This document shows, one piece after another, positions 1 through 10,730 of a stretch of 64,000 nucleotides of DNA. Source of the stretch: Sphaerisporangium sp040683095 (lineage in GTDB: Bacteria > Actinomycetota > Actinomycetes > Streptosporangiales > Streptosporangiaceae). The position numbers and the translations under genes were made by a program. Each line of letters begins with the position of its first letter. Positions within the stretch are counted from its first letter, which is position 1. Where the stretch lies: contig NZ_JBFBCI010000046.1 of NCBI RefSeq assembly GCF_040683095.1, positions 11,940 through 75,939 of the forward strand, read 5' to 3'. The notes beneath the pieces are model-generated. The model was not told where the DNA came from, ran no database searches, and saw only the letters and a program-made list of their open reading frames with translations.

Positions 1-3000
1 CGGCGTCCGTGGTCGAGTACGCCCGGCCGAGCGCGTCGTAGGCGGTCGTGACCGAGACTCCGTCGGCGGTGACCCCGGTCTGCAGGCCGGTGGCGCTGTC
101 GTAGGTGTAGGTGCGATCCGGCAGTGCGGTGCTGCCGGCGCCGGTCTCGGTCACGCTGGTCGCGGCCGTACGGCCTGCGGAGTCGACCGTGACCGTCGAC
201 ATTCGGGTCGCCGACCCCGACGTCTCGACGGTCTGGGCGGTCTGGCCCCAGTAGCCATAGGTGACTGTGGTGACTGGCAGCGTCCCTCCGCTGGAGGGGT
301 TGGCGGCGGGAGCGGCGCGGCACATCAGTCCGGCCCACTGCGGCTTCCCGCCGCACGACGGGTACGAGGAGTTGGCGGCGGCGGTGTAGTAGGTCGTCGT
401 GGTCGTGCCCGCATCGGAGCCCGAGGAGGACGGCATGCGCCGCTCGATCTGGCGTCCGGCGTCGTCGTAGTGGACCTTCTGCACGATGTCGGTGCCGCCT
501 GCGACGACGGTCTTGTGGCTGGTGGGCTGGAAGAGGTCCCAGCCAGAGGGGCCGCCGGAGACGATCGGGTCGTAGCCCGTCTTCTCGGTGTGGGTATCGG
601 CCGACGCGACCGTGCCAGCGCCGTTGACGACCAGCGGCTTGACGGTCGTGGTCGTGACGAGGTGGTAGTCGACATCGGGGTCGGGCTTGCCCTCGTCGTA
701 GGTGTAGTTGGTGTGCTGGCGGGCGGACACGAGCGTGCCGTCGGCGAGCATCACCTGGTGGGCGGGGCCGTCGCCAGTCAGGGCGTCCCCATCGTCGTTG
801 TAGGTCGTGAGGGTGGCCAGCAGGTCGGCGCGCTCGGCGCTGCTGGTGCGCCCGGCCACGTAGGCGTCCGTCGAAGTGGTGGGCGCGAGGGCCTCGGCCC
901 GGTTGCCCGCGCTCAGGTCCCACACGGTGTTGCCGTTGTCGTCGTACCGGGTCGTCGAGACCTGCCAGGCGCTGGCGCCGTACGTCGCCGTGTTGACGGC
1001 GCGGCCGTTGACGTCCATGTACGTCAGGGACGCGTACGGATAGTCGCCGGAGGCGGGAGTGTAGGAGCCGTCCCCGGCCTGCGGAGGCACGTGCCAGGCG
1101 GGGAAGACCGCCGTACCGGTCCGAGGCAGGTCAGAGGTCTGCGACCAGGTCGCGGCCGTCGCCCCGGTCACGTCCACCGGCGAGTTGATCGGCACACCGT
1201 ACGACACCGCCTGGACGATGTCCGTGGCGCCTGCCTCGCGCTGGACATCGGCCAGTCGGCCGGAGGTGTCGTAGTCCATCCGCCAGGGGTTGACCCCGGG
1301 CGGGGTTATCTGCGAGATCCGGCCCGCGCCGTCGTAGTAGTAGGTGACCGTCAGATTGGGGCGGGGGTCGGTCACCGTGCGCAGGTGCCCGGTGGAGTCA
1401 TACCCGTAGGTGGCGACAATCGTGGACTTCATCGCCAAGGTTGCGGGGTCATAGGCCGTGTATGAGATCGACTTGACCAGCCCGGCATAGTCACCCCAGC
1501 CGGAGGCGATGCCCGTTGCCGTGGTGGCGGAGGCGTAGGTGATGTCGAGCGTCTTGCAGCCTGCGACCAGGCTTGCGGAGCAGTCCACTCCTGCCGGAAC
1601 CGGGGCGAGCATGCGGGTTACCCGTCCTTGCCCGTCAAGCGCATAGGTGGTGGTGTTCTCCTGGCCGGGTTCATCGACACGGCTGACGACCCATCGGGTC
1701 AAGTCAGAAGCGAAGTTGACGTCGACCCAGTAGTTGCCGCCGCCGTAGGAACTGGTGGGGAACTGGGAGGCGCTGCCGTAGGAGAAGACGCCGTTGCCGC
1801 CGTACACCGCGCTGGTGGCCGGCGCGTGCAGCGGCGGGCTGTCCTTCGTCGACGCGAAATAGTTACCGTCGAAGGAGTAGTGCCCGGCGGGAGCGAAGTA
1901 GGACGCGATGTACGTTGTGCCCGACGTCACCCGGATCGGTGCGGGGAAGGTGAGGGTCTGCCAGCCCGAGTCCGTCTCCTCCGTGAACGTGCCGGTGGCG
2001 ATCTTCTGACCTGACGCGGTCCACAGGTTCCCGATGTGGGTTCCGGTGTTTCCTTGCCCCTTGTAGAAACGTACCCCGGTGATGAATCCGGGCTGGTCGG
2101 CGGTGAACTTCACCCCCAACTCGACCGGGTCGGGGTCGGTGGAGGCCGCGGTTCCCGGGGTGGCGGCCACGCCGAACAGGCTGGTGGTGCTCACGGTCGG
2201 CAGGGCGGGATCAGGTGCCCCCTGGTTGGGGACGAAGTCCACGTCCACCCAGTAGTTGCCGCCGTGGTAGCTCCCGGAGGGGAAGGTGGAGGCCGTCCCG
2301 TAGCCGTAGACGCCGTTGCCGCCGTACACGTCCGCGGTGGCCGGGGCGTGCAGCGGCGGGCTGTCGGTGGCCGCAGCGAAGAAGTTGTCGTCGAAGGAAT
2401 AGTGTCCCGCCGGAGCGAAGTAGGACGCCACATACGTCGTGCCAGGACTCACTTGAACCGGTGCGGTGAAGGTGAGCGTCTGCCATCCCGATGCGGTTTC
2501 GCCGGTGAACGTCCCGGTGGCGAGGTTCTGCCCGGCGGTGGTCCACAGGTTGCCGATGTGGGTTCCGGTGTTGCCTGGTCCCTTGTAGAAACGCACTCCC
2601 GTGATGAGTCCTGGCTGGTCGGCGGTGAACTTCACCCCGATCTCCAGCGGGTCGGGCTCGTTGACCGACGCAACCGTGGGAGCTGCCGTGGCGGCGAAGA
2701 GGTGTGCGGGGGCGGTCGGGGCCACCGCGGCTGCTTTGAAGGTTGTCTTGTCCCCGAAGGTATCGGTGTGGGCGAACTGGGTGGGTGAGTCCTTGACCAC
2801 CGTAGACCCGTCGGTGGCGTCGGAGACGCCCTGGTAGGTGCCGTCGGCCTGCTTGGTGTAGGTGAGCTGAGAGCCGTCAGGACCCGTGAAGAGCACGTAG
2901 CCCTTGTCGGTGTGGTCTTCGAACTGGCTGCCGGCGACGGCCGAACTGCCGGTGGGGAAGGAGGCGGTCCAGCCTGGTCCGAACACCCCGCCTGCGCCGG

Positions 3001-5088
3001 TGACGGTTGCGGGGGCCAGGGTGGTGTGGCCCCGGGACACCGACAGTCCGAACGCACTGACGTCCGTCGCGCCGACTGAGTAGTCACCGGTGAGCAGGGC
3101 GGCGGTCCCGGGGCCGAGAGCCGTGGTCGCGTAGGAGGCGCCGAAGGCGGTTCGTTCCAGGGTGAAGCCGACCGCATCGGAGCAGTCGTCGGCGGTGCCG
3201 CTGGTGAAGCAGGCCCGCAGCGCGACCGGACCGTCACCACGACCGGCGCTGCGCATGGTGTGGGCGACGTCCCAGTACAGCTCGGCGAACGGCTGGCTCG
3301 TGTTGGTCCGTGTCACGGGCCAGGCGGCAATGGGGGTGGCAGAGCCCGGTACAGTCACATCGGTGGTGGGGATCGGTGACCAGGCGGCGTCGGTCTTGAC
3401 GTCGGCCTTGTACTCGTACCGTACGCCGGTGCGGTCGGGGGCCGCTACAGCGGCCAGGGCGATCGCGGCCTGGGTGCGGTCCTCGTCCAGCGGCTTGGTG
3501 ACCTGACCGACTCCCGCGCCGAAGTTGTAGGCGGTGACCGTCGAGGTGCGCAGGGCCATGTCGCGGGTCTTGACGTACAGGGTGTGCCAGCCCTGCTTGG
3601 GGTCGATGCTGATGGTCAGCGGGTGGCCACCGCCGCCGTTGTCGGCGGCCAGGTTCGGCGCGGAGGGGTCGTCCAGGCCCCAGTAGTAGCCCGAGCCGTC
3701 AGCCGAGGTGGTGCTCAAGGTGGCGGTCACCGGCTGGGTCTGCTTGGCCGACCAGGCGTTCGCCGGATAGGACGCCACGCTCACGGTGGGAGCGGCCGGG
3801 TCGGTCGCATCGACGGTGAAGCTCTTCAGCGCCGACCAGGATCGGGAGTAGTCGGTGCCGTCGAACCCGCGCGCCCGCCACTGGTAGTGCTTGCCGTCGG
3901 CGAGCTTGCCCGCCGGGACCTGGATCTTGCCCAGCTCGCCCTGCTGGAGGCCGTTCACCGCGCCCGACCAGACCGTCCCGGTGCCTTCGGCCGGGTAGGC
4001 CGGATCACGCAGGATCTCAAAGTCGATCCGCTCGGTGTCCCATTCGCCGTCGCCGACCAGGCCGGCCAGGGTCGGGGTCAGCGAGGTGACGAACGTCCCA
4101 CCGTTGGTACCGCCCGCGCTCGGGGTGATCGACAGGGCTGAGGGCACGGTCGGGTAGGAGTTCCACTGGACGATGATCTTCGGGCCAGGCATGCCGGCGG
4201 TGTTCTCCGAGGAGCGGAACATCCGCCAGTTGGTGGCGTCAGCCTCGTTCACCGCGCGGATCTGCAGGCCGTAGTTCGGTGTGCCGTCCGACCAGGCTTG
4301 CAGGATGCTCTCGATGGAGAACAGCATCGTGCTCTCGGCGCAGTCCGGGTCGCCGTAGGCGTTGGTGTTGGTGACCGCGCCGGTCGTCGTCGTGGACGGC
4401 TGTGCCGCCAGGGTCAGCGTCGAGGACTGCCACGCCGAGGTGACCCGGCGCACCTGCACACCCGATCCCACGCTGCTGCCGCAGGCGTTGGACTTGTAGT
4501 TCGACAGGGTCAGATCCGCGTTCATGATGTGCTTGCGGGTCAACCCGTTCAGCCCGAACTGCAGGTAGGTGCGTGCGGTCTTGGTACCCGTGCCGAACTT
4601 GCCCGCGTGCAGCCAGGTGGCGCCGGTCTGTGAGCTGGGGTAGTCGTCGGAGACGAAGGTGTCGGTCTGCAGGGTCAGGTTCATCCACGGGTCCACCGTG
4701 ACCGGGAACTGCACGGCCGGGTCGGCCATGAACCCGGTGTCCGGCTTGAGGACGAACGCAGGCCCGTCCGGCCCGTTGACGATCTCGGAGGCCACCTCGG
4801 CACGCTTGCCCTGATCGGGGGACTCCTCCGCGGCGGCGTCCCACATCTGCGGCGCGGGAGCGGCGGCGATCACCTTGCCCGAGGAATCGTCGGCAAGCTG
4901 CAGACCATGGTCGGCGCGCTGGCCGAACTGCACTCCTGACAGCTCCATCGGCAGCTTGATCTCCACCGGGCCGGTGGGCCGCTCCCGGAAGACCACGAAA
5001 TGCACGAAACCACGAGCCTGCGCCTGCGCCTGCGCCTGCACGACCAGATCAGCACCCGGCGCGACATCACGCCACGTCAAGGTGCTAC
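1..5088 (-). CDS. Secreted RHS/YD-repeat protein, main body, 3'-partial
   Basis: This frame is open from about 5089 to the left edge without a stop, giving about 1,690 residues, and the gene continues outside the window. In order it encodes a region matching the N-terminal part of secreted RHS proteins (TWRDVAPGADLVVQ, about 5075-5030), a DNRLRE-type domain (about 4700-4340), fibronectin-like segments (about 4150-3500), two tandem DUF4082 modules (about 2690-2230 and 2160-1700; each has KFTADQPG, GVRFYKG, NTGTHIG and YVASYFAPAGHYSF), and YD repeats (YGYDSTGHLRTVTD, YYYDGAGRISQITPP, MDYDTSGRLADV, TAYDALGRAYSTTDAG). Proteins with this layout are wall-associated or exported; many carry a variable C-terminal toxin, which would lie beyond position 1. 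The signal peptide is in another frame (5077-5640), so the gene is either frameshifted or contains a sequencing error. A short CAGGCG repeat encodes QAQAQAQA near 5030. Confidence 0.8.
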
Positions 5089-5640
5089 CGAAACCTCCGG
5101 CCTGCCCAACTGACCCGCCCACTTCAGGCCTAAGCGGCGCGCCTTGCCCTTGCGCTTGCCGTTGACCTTCACCGTGGTGTCGTCAGCGATCGAGGCGAAG
5201 GCGCCAGAACCGTCCGCGCTGAAGTCGATGTCGGCAACAGCGGCCTTGGGAACCAGGCGGTTACCTTCCTGGATGAGCGTGGTGTCGATCGGCACCCAGC
5301 CATCTCCGCGCTTGACGCGGATAGGCCCGGAGTTGATCTCCGTTGTCACGGTCCCATCGGGATTGATCCAGGACGTGGACTCCTCGGTGCGCTCAGAGGT
5401 CACCTCCACGCGAGAGTTCTGCAGACGAGCGGCCAACCCGGCCGACGTCATGTCGGGGCGCTCGGTGACCTGCTCTTGTGTAGAGGTCGCCTTGGCCGCA
5501 GCCACTGCAGCTGCGCGCGCCTTGTCTGCGGCCACCGCTTCGGGAGCGCCTGCGATCGTGGTGACCGCCAGCGCGATGACCATGCCGGCTGCGATTGTCC
5601 GGGTTTGTCTTGCCCTGATTTTGAGCCGCGAGAAGACCAT
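5077..5640 (-). pseudogene. N-terminal fragment (signal peptide) of the RHS gene, before the frameshift
   Basis: This 187-residue reading frame starts at ATG 5640 with a signal peptide: basic n-region RLKIRARQTR, hydrophobic IAAGMVIALAVTTIAG, and a likely cleavage after AVAA. The mature part (TSWINPDGTVTTEINSGPIRVKRGDGWVPIDTTL, split here as TSWINPDGTVTTEINSG and PIRVKRGDGWVPIDTTL) is the usual N-terminal region of exported actinobacterial RHS proteins. The frame ends at TGA 5077-5079 just after GRPEVSVAP. The -1/+1 neighbouring frame reads GSTLTWRDVAPGADL across the same spot, which is the expected continuation. Loss of one base near 5089-5092 explains this. No separate function is proposed for the fragment; it is the 5' end of the gene covering 1-5088. 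A ribosomal or assembly slip cannot be excluded. Confidence 0.75.
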
Positions 5641-5690
5641 CTACACTCCGTACGTAGCTGGGCAAGGGCATACGCACAGCACGGTAATGA

Positions 5691-5723
5691 TCACGGGCAC
5701 ATCGAAGGCACATTGAAGGCACA
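5691..5723. promoter_or_regulatory. Triple 11-bp direct repeat, candidate SARP operator
   Basis: Three consecutive 11-bp units, TCACGGGCACA, TCGAAGGCACA and TTGAAGGCACA, start at 5691, 5702 and 5713. SARP regulators of the DnrI/ActII-ORF4 type are known to bind TCGAG-like heptamers repeated every 11 bp next to a -10 element. The array lies 51 bp upstream of the RHS start and 126 bp upstream of the SARP start, so it could control either gene. The repeats are seen directly; the binding role is inferred. Confidence 0.6.
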
Positions 5724-5766
5724 CCGGCGACGCCCCTTCGGGGCCGTTCTGCCGCAATCATCCCGG

Positions 5767-5796
5767 TTTACTGGCAGTCACAGCATCCTTTAAGGT
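5767..5796 (+). promoter_or_regulatory. Candidate promoter of the SARP gene
   Basis: A -35-like TTTACT (5767-5772) and a -10-like TAAGGT (5791-5796), separated by 18 bp, precede the SARP start at 5849. TAAGGT is close to the actinomycete -10 consensus. This is inferred from sequence only. Confidence 0.35.
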
Positions 5797-5848
5797 TCAC
5801 GCTAGAGATCAACAAGTCTTGTCGTGGGCCCTTTCCCTCAGGAGAGCC

Positions 5849-6622
5849 GTGCTGTTCGAGGTGCTTGGACCGATCCTGGTGCGAAACGACGAGGGCGAGG
5901 TACTGCAGATCGCCCAAGGGCTGCCTCGGGTTCTGCTCGCGCTGCTATTATTCAAGGCCAACCTGCCGATCCCCGCCGATCGTCTGATCGACTGGCTCTG
6001 GCACGGCAAACCGCCGAAGTCCGCGAGGAGCAATCTCAAGACCTACGTGGCGATGCTCCGAGCCGTGCTGACGCCGGGCAGCCTCCCTGTCCGCACTGCC
6101 GGAAACGGCTATCTCCTCGTCATGGAGCCGGACAGTCTGGATGCCACGGCCTTCGGCCGCCTGGCCGCAGGTGGGAGGCAAGCCGTCCGTGATCACGATC
6201 TGGTCGGCGCGAGCCGGCTGTTCGAGCAGGCGCTGAGCATGTGGCGGGGGGAGGTACTCCATGGACTCGACCTCAGAGGAGAGCTGGCGGATTGGGCTCG
6301 TCGCCTGGAGGACGAGCGCCTGACCGTGTCGGAGGATCTGATCGACGTCAAGCTCGCGCTCGACCGCCATAACGACACCATCGGTGATCTGCTGTCCCAC
6401 ACCGCCAGGCATCCCCTACGCGAGCGCGGCCATGCCCAGCTCATGTTGACTCTATATCGTTCCGGACGCCAATCCGAGGCCCTGGACGCTTACCACCGAC
6501 TGAGTCGCACTCTCGTCGACCAGACCGGGGTCAAACCCGGACACCACGTGCGGGAGCTTCACTCCAAGATCCTCAACGGGCATCCTCCCCTCGCCCATGG
6601 ACCCCTCGAGAACTCGATGTGA
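5849..6622 (+). CDS. SARP-family transcriptional activator (OmpR-type DNA-binding plus BTAD)
   Basis: The 257-residue protein has an N-terminal winged-helix domain (about residues 1-90, with VLFEVLGPILVRNDEGE and ADRLIDWLWHGKPPKSARSN) and a bacterial transcriptional activation domain (about 95-250, with LRERGHAQLMLTLYRSGRQSEALDAY). This is the small DnrI/RedD-like SARP architecture without an NB-ARC region. GTG 5849 is chosen because AGGAG lies 4 bp upstream and the protein then begins at the family's usual VLFEVLGP; an in-frame TTG at 5819 would add ten residues. The gene diverges from the RHS gene and shares an intergenic region with it that contains a SARP-type triple repeat, so autoregulation or control of the RHS gene is plausible. 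It is far from both biosynthetic clusters, and a role there is not shown. It converges on hrpA with a 40-bp gap. Confidence 0.88.
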   Translation: MLFEVLGPILVRNDEGEVLQIAQGLPRVLLALLLFKANLPIPADRLIDWLWHGKPPKSARSNLKTYVAMLRAVLTPGSLPVRTAGNGYLLVMEPDSLDATAFGRLAAGGRQAVRDHDLVGASRLFEQALSMWRGEVLHGLDLRGELADWARRLEDERLTVSEDLIDVKLALDRHNDTIGDLLSHTARHPLRERGHAQLMLTLYRSGRQSEALDAYHRLSRTLVDQTGVKPGHHVRELHSKILNGHPPLAHGPLENSM

Positions 6623-6662
6623 GGCTTCCGTACGTGACCGCAGCGGGCGCGACCGGGCGGGG

Positions 6663-9600
6663 TCATGGAGTGAGGCGGTCCATGGCCTTGCGGATGCGTT
6701 TGTCGGAGATGGGGTACGGGGTGCCGAGGGTTTGGGCGAAGTAGCTGACGCGTAGCTCTTCCAGCATCCAGCGGATCTCCACCACCGCGTCCTCGGAGCG
6801 GCGGGGCTCGGGGAGGCGGGTGAGGAGGTCCTCGTACGCCAGGCGGATCTCGTCGAGCTGGAGCATGCGCTCGTGGTCGCGGTAGGGGTCGTCGGGGAGT
6901 TTCTCGAGGCGGCGTTCGACGGCCCGCAGGTAGCGCTGGAGGTCGGGCAGGCGGCGGTACCCGGTCTCGGTGACGAAGCCGGGGAAGACGAGCGTGGACA
7001 GGTGCTCGTCGATCTCCTCCAGCGCGTCGGCGGGGCTCTTCATCGCGGCGAGCGTGCCGCGCACCCCCTGCCAGACGACCAGGATGCGCTCGACGCGGGA
7101 CACGGCCTCGGCGGTGGTGTCGTACAGCTCGGCGCGTACGTGGTCGTGGACGCGCCGGAAGTCGGCGGGCGTCCAGGCCGGGCCGCCCGCGTCGGCGATG
7201 AGCTTGTCCGCCGCGGCCGTCACGCAGTCCTCGAAGAGGTCGGCGGCGTCGCGGTGGGGGCTGTGGCTGAGGGCGAGCTTCTGCTGGGTGCTCAGCCCGC
7301 GCAGGATCGCCTTGGCGGGCGAGGTCACGTCGAGCAGGACGAGCCGGCGCATGCCCTTCCACATGGCGGCCCGCTGCTCGGCCTCGGTCTCGAAGACGCG
7401 GATCGCGACCGAGGCGCCCTCGTCCACCAGCGCCGGGTACGCCTTGACGCGGCCCTGTTCGAACAGCTTGGGCAGGTCGCCGAAGTTCCACGCGCGCAGG
7501 CCGGAGCGTTCGAGCTCCTCGCCGGCGCGCGACAGCGTGGCGCGCACTTTGGGGGCGAGGCGGCGTTTCAGCGCCTCCAGGTCCTTGTCCTCGCCGACGG
7601 TGCGCTTGCGCTCGTCCACGACGCGGTAGGTGACGCGCAGGTGGTCGGGCAGGCGGGCCGGGTCGAAGGAGTCCGGCGGGACGCGGACGCCGGTGAGCCG
7701 CAGCAGCTCGCGGGACACGGCCTCGGCGACCGCCTCCTGACCGGGCGTGACGTTCTGCAGGACGGACCGGGCGTAGTTGGGCGCGGGGACGAAGTTGCGG
7801 CGCAGCGGCTTGGGCAGCGAGCGGATCATCTCGGTGACCAGCTCCTCGCGCAGGCCGGGGACCTGCCAGTCGAAGCCGTCGCCCTCGAACTGGTTGAGCA
7901 CCTGCAGCGGTATGTGGACGGTCACGCCGTCGGCGTCCGCGCCCGGCTCGAACTGGTAGGTGAGGCGCATGCGCTGGCCGAGGTGCCGCCACGCGTCCGG
8001 GTACGCCTGGTGCAGGTCGCCGGCGTCGGCGCCCGCGTTGATGAGCATGTCGGCGGTGAACGTGAGCAGCTCGGGCTCGTCCTGCCGCTTGCGCTTCCAC
8101 CAGGTGTCGAAGTGAGGGCCCGAGACGACGTCCTCGGGGATGCGCTTGTCGTAGAAGTCGAACAGCGTCTCGTCGTCGACAAGGATGTCGCGCCGGCGGG
8201 CGCGGGTCTCGAGCTCCTCGACCTCCGACAGCAGCCGCCGGTTGTCCTTCAGGAAGCGGTGGTTGCTCTCCCAGTCGCCCTCGACCAGGGCGTGCCGGAT
8301 GAACAGGTCGCGGGACAGTTCGGGGTCGATGCGCCCGTAGGGGACCTTGCGTTCCACGACGATCGGCACGCCGTACAGCGTGACCTTCTCATGCGCCATG
8401 ACGGCGCCCTGGTTCTTCTCCCAGTGCGGCTCGCTGTAGGTGCGCTTGACGAGGTGCCCGGCGAGCGGTTCGATCCACTGCGGCTCGATCTTGGCGACGA
8501 CGCGCGCCCACAGGCGCGAGGTCTCGACCAGCTCGCCGGCCATGACCCAGCGGGGCTGCTTCCTGAACAGCCCCGAGCCGGGGAAGATGGCGAACCGGGC
8601 GCCCCGCGCGCCGATGTACTCGCGCATGGCGCGGCGGCGCGAGCCTTCCTCGTTCTTCTCGACGTCCATCACGCCGATGTGGGACAGCATGCCCGCCAGC
8701 AGCGAGACGTGGATCGGATATGCCTCGGCGCGGGTGGAGTTGAGCGTGATGCCCATGCCCGTGGCGACGTGCCGGAGCTGGCTGTAGATGTCCTGCCACT
8801 CGCGGACGCGCAGGTAGTTGAGGTAGTCGGCCTTGCACATGCGCCGGAACTGGCTGGAGGACAGCTCCTTCTGCTGCTCGCGCAGGTGGTCCCACAGCTT
8901 GAGGTAGGTGAGGAAGTCGGATTCCTTGTCGGCGAAGCGCGCGTGCTTCTGGTCGGCCTGGGCCTGCTTGTCGGCGGGCCGCTCGCGCGGGTCCTGGATG
9001 GACATCGCCGCCGCGATGACCATGACCTCGGCGGCGCAGCCGTTGGCGTCGGCGGCCAGCACCATGCGGGCCAGGCGCGGGTCGACGGGGAACTGGGCGA
9101 GCTTGCCGCCGATGGGTGTGAGCCGGCGGTCGTCGTCGAAGGCGCCGAGCTCGTGCAGCAGGTTGACGCCGTCCTTCACCTGCCGCTGGTCGGGCGGCTC
9201 GACGAACGGGAAGGCCGTGATGTCGCCGAGGCCGAGCGTGGTCATCTGGAGGATGACCGAGGCGAGGTTGGTGCGCAGGATCTCGGGGTCGGTGAACTCC
9301 GGCCGCCCGAGGAAATCCTCCTCGGCGTACAGGCGGACGCAGATGCCGTCGGAGGTGCGGCCGCAGCGGCCTTTGCGCTGGTTGGCGGACGCCTGCGAGA
9401 TGGGCTCGATGGGCAGGCGCTGGACCTTGAGCCGGTGGCTGTAGCGGGAGACGCGGGCGAAGCCCGGGTCGATGACGTACTTGATGCCCGGGACGGTGAG
9501 GGAGGTCTCGGCGACGTTGGTGGACAGGACGATCCTGCGCCCGCGGTGGGACTGGAAGACGCGGTGCTGCTCGCCGGCCGACAGCCGCGCGTACAGCGGC

Positions 9601-10544
9601 AGGACCTCCTCTTTTCGGCCTTTCAGCGCCTCGGCGGTGTCGCGGATCTCACGCTCGCCGCTGAGGAAGACCAGGATGTCGCCGGGCCCCTCGGCGCACA
9701 GCTCGTCCACGGCGTCGACGATCGCCTGCGCCTGGTCCTCCTGCTCGTCGGTGATCGGGCGGTAGCGGACCTCGACGGGGTAGGTGCGCCCGGAGACCTC
9801 GACGATCGGGGCGTCGCCGAAGTGGCGGGAGAAGCGCTCGGGGTCGATGGTGGCCGAGGTGATGATCACCTTGAGGTCGGGACGCCGGGGCAGGAGCTGT
9901 TTCAGGTAGCCGAGGATGAAGTCGATGTTGAGGCTGCGCTCGTGGGCCTCGTCGATGATCAGGGTGTCGTAGCGGGACAGGAGGCGGTCGCGCTGCATCT
10001 CGGCCAGCAGGATGCCGTCGGTCATCAGCTTGACCAGCGTGTCGTCCCCGGAGTGGTCGGTGAAGCGCACCTTGTACCCGACGGCGCCGCCGAGCGGGAT
10101 GGCGAGCTCCTCGGCGATGCGCTCGGCGACCGTCCGGGCGGCGATCCTGCGCGGCTGGGTGTGGCCGATCTGGCCCTTGACGCCCCGGCCGAGCTCCAGG
10201 CAGATCTTGGGGATCTGCGTGGTCTTGCCCGACCCGGTCTCACCGGCGACGATGACCACCTGGTGGTCCCGCACGGCTTCGAGGATGTCGTCCCTGCGGG
10301 CGCTGACCGGCAGGTTCTCCGGATAGGTGAGCGGGGGGACGAGGGCCCGCCGCGCCTCCACCCGGGCCTCGGCCGCCTCGATCTGGCCGGTCACCTGGTC
10401 GGCGATGGCCCTCAGCGCCTTGTGGTCGCGCACCTTGCGCGCGCCGTCGATGCGGCGGCGCAGCCTGATCTCGTCGCGCAGCATCAGCGCGGGCAGGCGT
10501 TCGCGCAGGCCGGTCAGGGGCGATGTCACCGAAGAAGATCCCAT
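6663..10544 (-). CDS. hrpA: ATP-dependent RNA helicase HrpA
   Basis: This 1,293-residue DEAH-box helicase has the full-length HrpA layout. The P-loop is GETGSGKTTQ (residues 101-110), motif II is DEAH at 198-201, motif III is SAT at 230-232, and motif VI is NQRKGRCGRTSDG. These are followed by the winged-helix/ratchet region and the long HrpA-specific C-terminal DUF3418-type domain ending near the terminus (DKRIRKAMDRLTP). The family unwinds RNA and in enterobacteria acts in fimbrial mRNA processing and in rescue of stalled ribosomes; a general RNA-metabolism role is expected here. The start ATG 10544 is preceded by a GGGAAAG-like site. The gene is monocistronic, converging on the SARP gene. 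Long open frames on the opposite strand of this gene are codon-bias shadows. Confidence 0.95.
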   Translation of the reverse strand: MGSSSVTSPLTGLRERLPALMLRDEIRLRRRIDGARKVRDHKALRAIADQVTGQIEAAEARVEARRALVPPLTYPENLPVSARRDDILEAVRDHQVVIVAGETGSGKTTQIPKICLELGRGVKGQIGHTQPRRIAARTVAERIAEELAIPLGGAVGYKVRFTDHSGDDTLVKLMTDGILLAEMQRDRLLSRYDTLIIDEAHERSLNIDFILGYLKQLLPRRPDLKVIITSATIDPERFSRHFGDAPIVEVSGRTYPVEVRYRPITDEQEDQAQAIVDAVDELCAEGPGDILVFLSGEREIRDTAEALKGRKEEVLPLYARLSAGEQHRVFQSHRGRRIVLSTNVAETSLTVPGIKYVIDPGFARVSRYSHRLKVQRLPIEPISQASANQRKGRCGRTSDGICVRLYAEEDFLGRPEFTDPEILRTNLASVILQMTTLGLGDITAFPFVEPPDQRQVKDGVNLLHELGAFDDDRRLTPIGGKLAQFPVDPRLARMVLAADANGCAAEVMVIAAAMSIQDPRERPADKQAQADQKHARFADKESDFLTYLKLWDHLREQQKELSSSQFRRMCKADYLNYLRVREWQDIYSQLRHVATGMGITLNSTRAEAYPIHVSLLAGMLSHIGVMDVEKNEEGSRRRAMREYIGARGARFAIFPGSGLFRKQPRWVMAGELVETSRLWARVVAKIEPQWIEPLAGHLVKRTYSEPHWEKNQGAVMAHEKVTLYGVPIVVERKVPYGRIDPELSRDLFIRHALVEGDWESNHRFLKDNRRLLSEVEELETRARRRDILVDDETLFDFYDKRIPEDVVSGPHFDTWWKRKRQDEPELLTFTADMLINAGADAGDLHQAYPDAWRHLGQRMRLTYQFEPGADADGVTVHIPLQVLNQFEGDGFDWQVPGLREELVTEMIRSLPKPLRRNFVPAPNYARSVLQNVTPGQEAVAEAVSRELLRLTGVRVPPDSFDPARLPDHLRVTYRVVDERKRTVGEDKDLEALKRRLAPKVRATLSRAGEELERSGLRAWNFGDLPKLFEQGRVKAYPALVDEGASVAIRVFETEAEQRAAMWKGMRRLVLLDVTSPAKAILRGLSTQQKLALSHSPHRDAADLFEDCVTAAADKLIADAGGPAWTPADFRRVHDHVRAELYDTTAEAVSRVERILVVWQGVRGTLAAMKSPADALEEIDEHLSTLVFPGFVTETGYRRLPDLQRYLRAVERRLEKLPDDPYRDHERMLQLDEIRLAYEDLLTRLPEPRRSEDAVVEIRWMLEELRVSYFAQTLGTPYPISDKRIRKAMDRLTP

Positions 10545-10730
10545 GGTCGCTTTCCCGGCCGTCCCGTCGAACAGCCGCCACCGGCAAGGATAAGCAACCC
10601 GCCCGGGGTCTTCGCCAACGGTTTAGCGGCGACCCCGGGGTGCTCCGGCATGTGAGGTCACCGGCGCGGGTCGCGGCGAGCGCTCTCGGCATCCGCCCGT
10701 AGGGGTTCTCAGCGCCGCCCGCCGGGGGGC

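Noticed and set aside
5028..5052. CAGGCG hexanucleotide run near the RHS frameshift as the cause of the frame change
   Set aside because: The unit is 6 bp, so copy changes keep the frame, and the break lies about 40 bp away, near 5090.
6873..10655. A 1,260-residue plus-strand open frame opposite hrpA
   Set aside because: Antisense to a complete HrpA gene; low-complexity Val/Ala/Gly/Asp composition without motifs.
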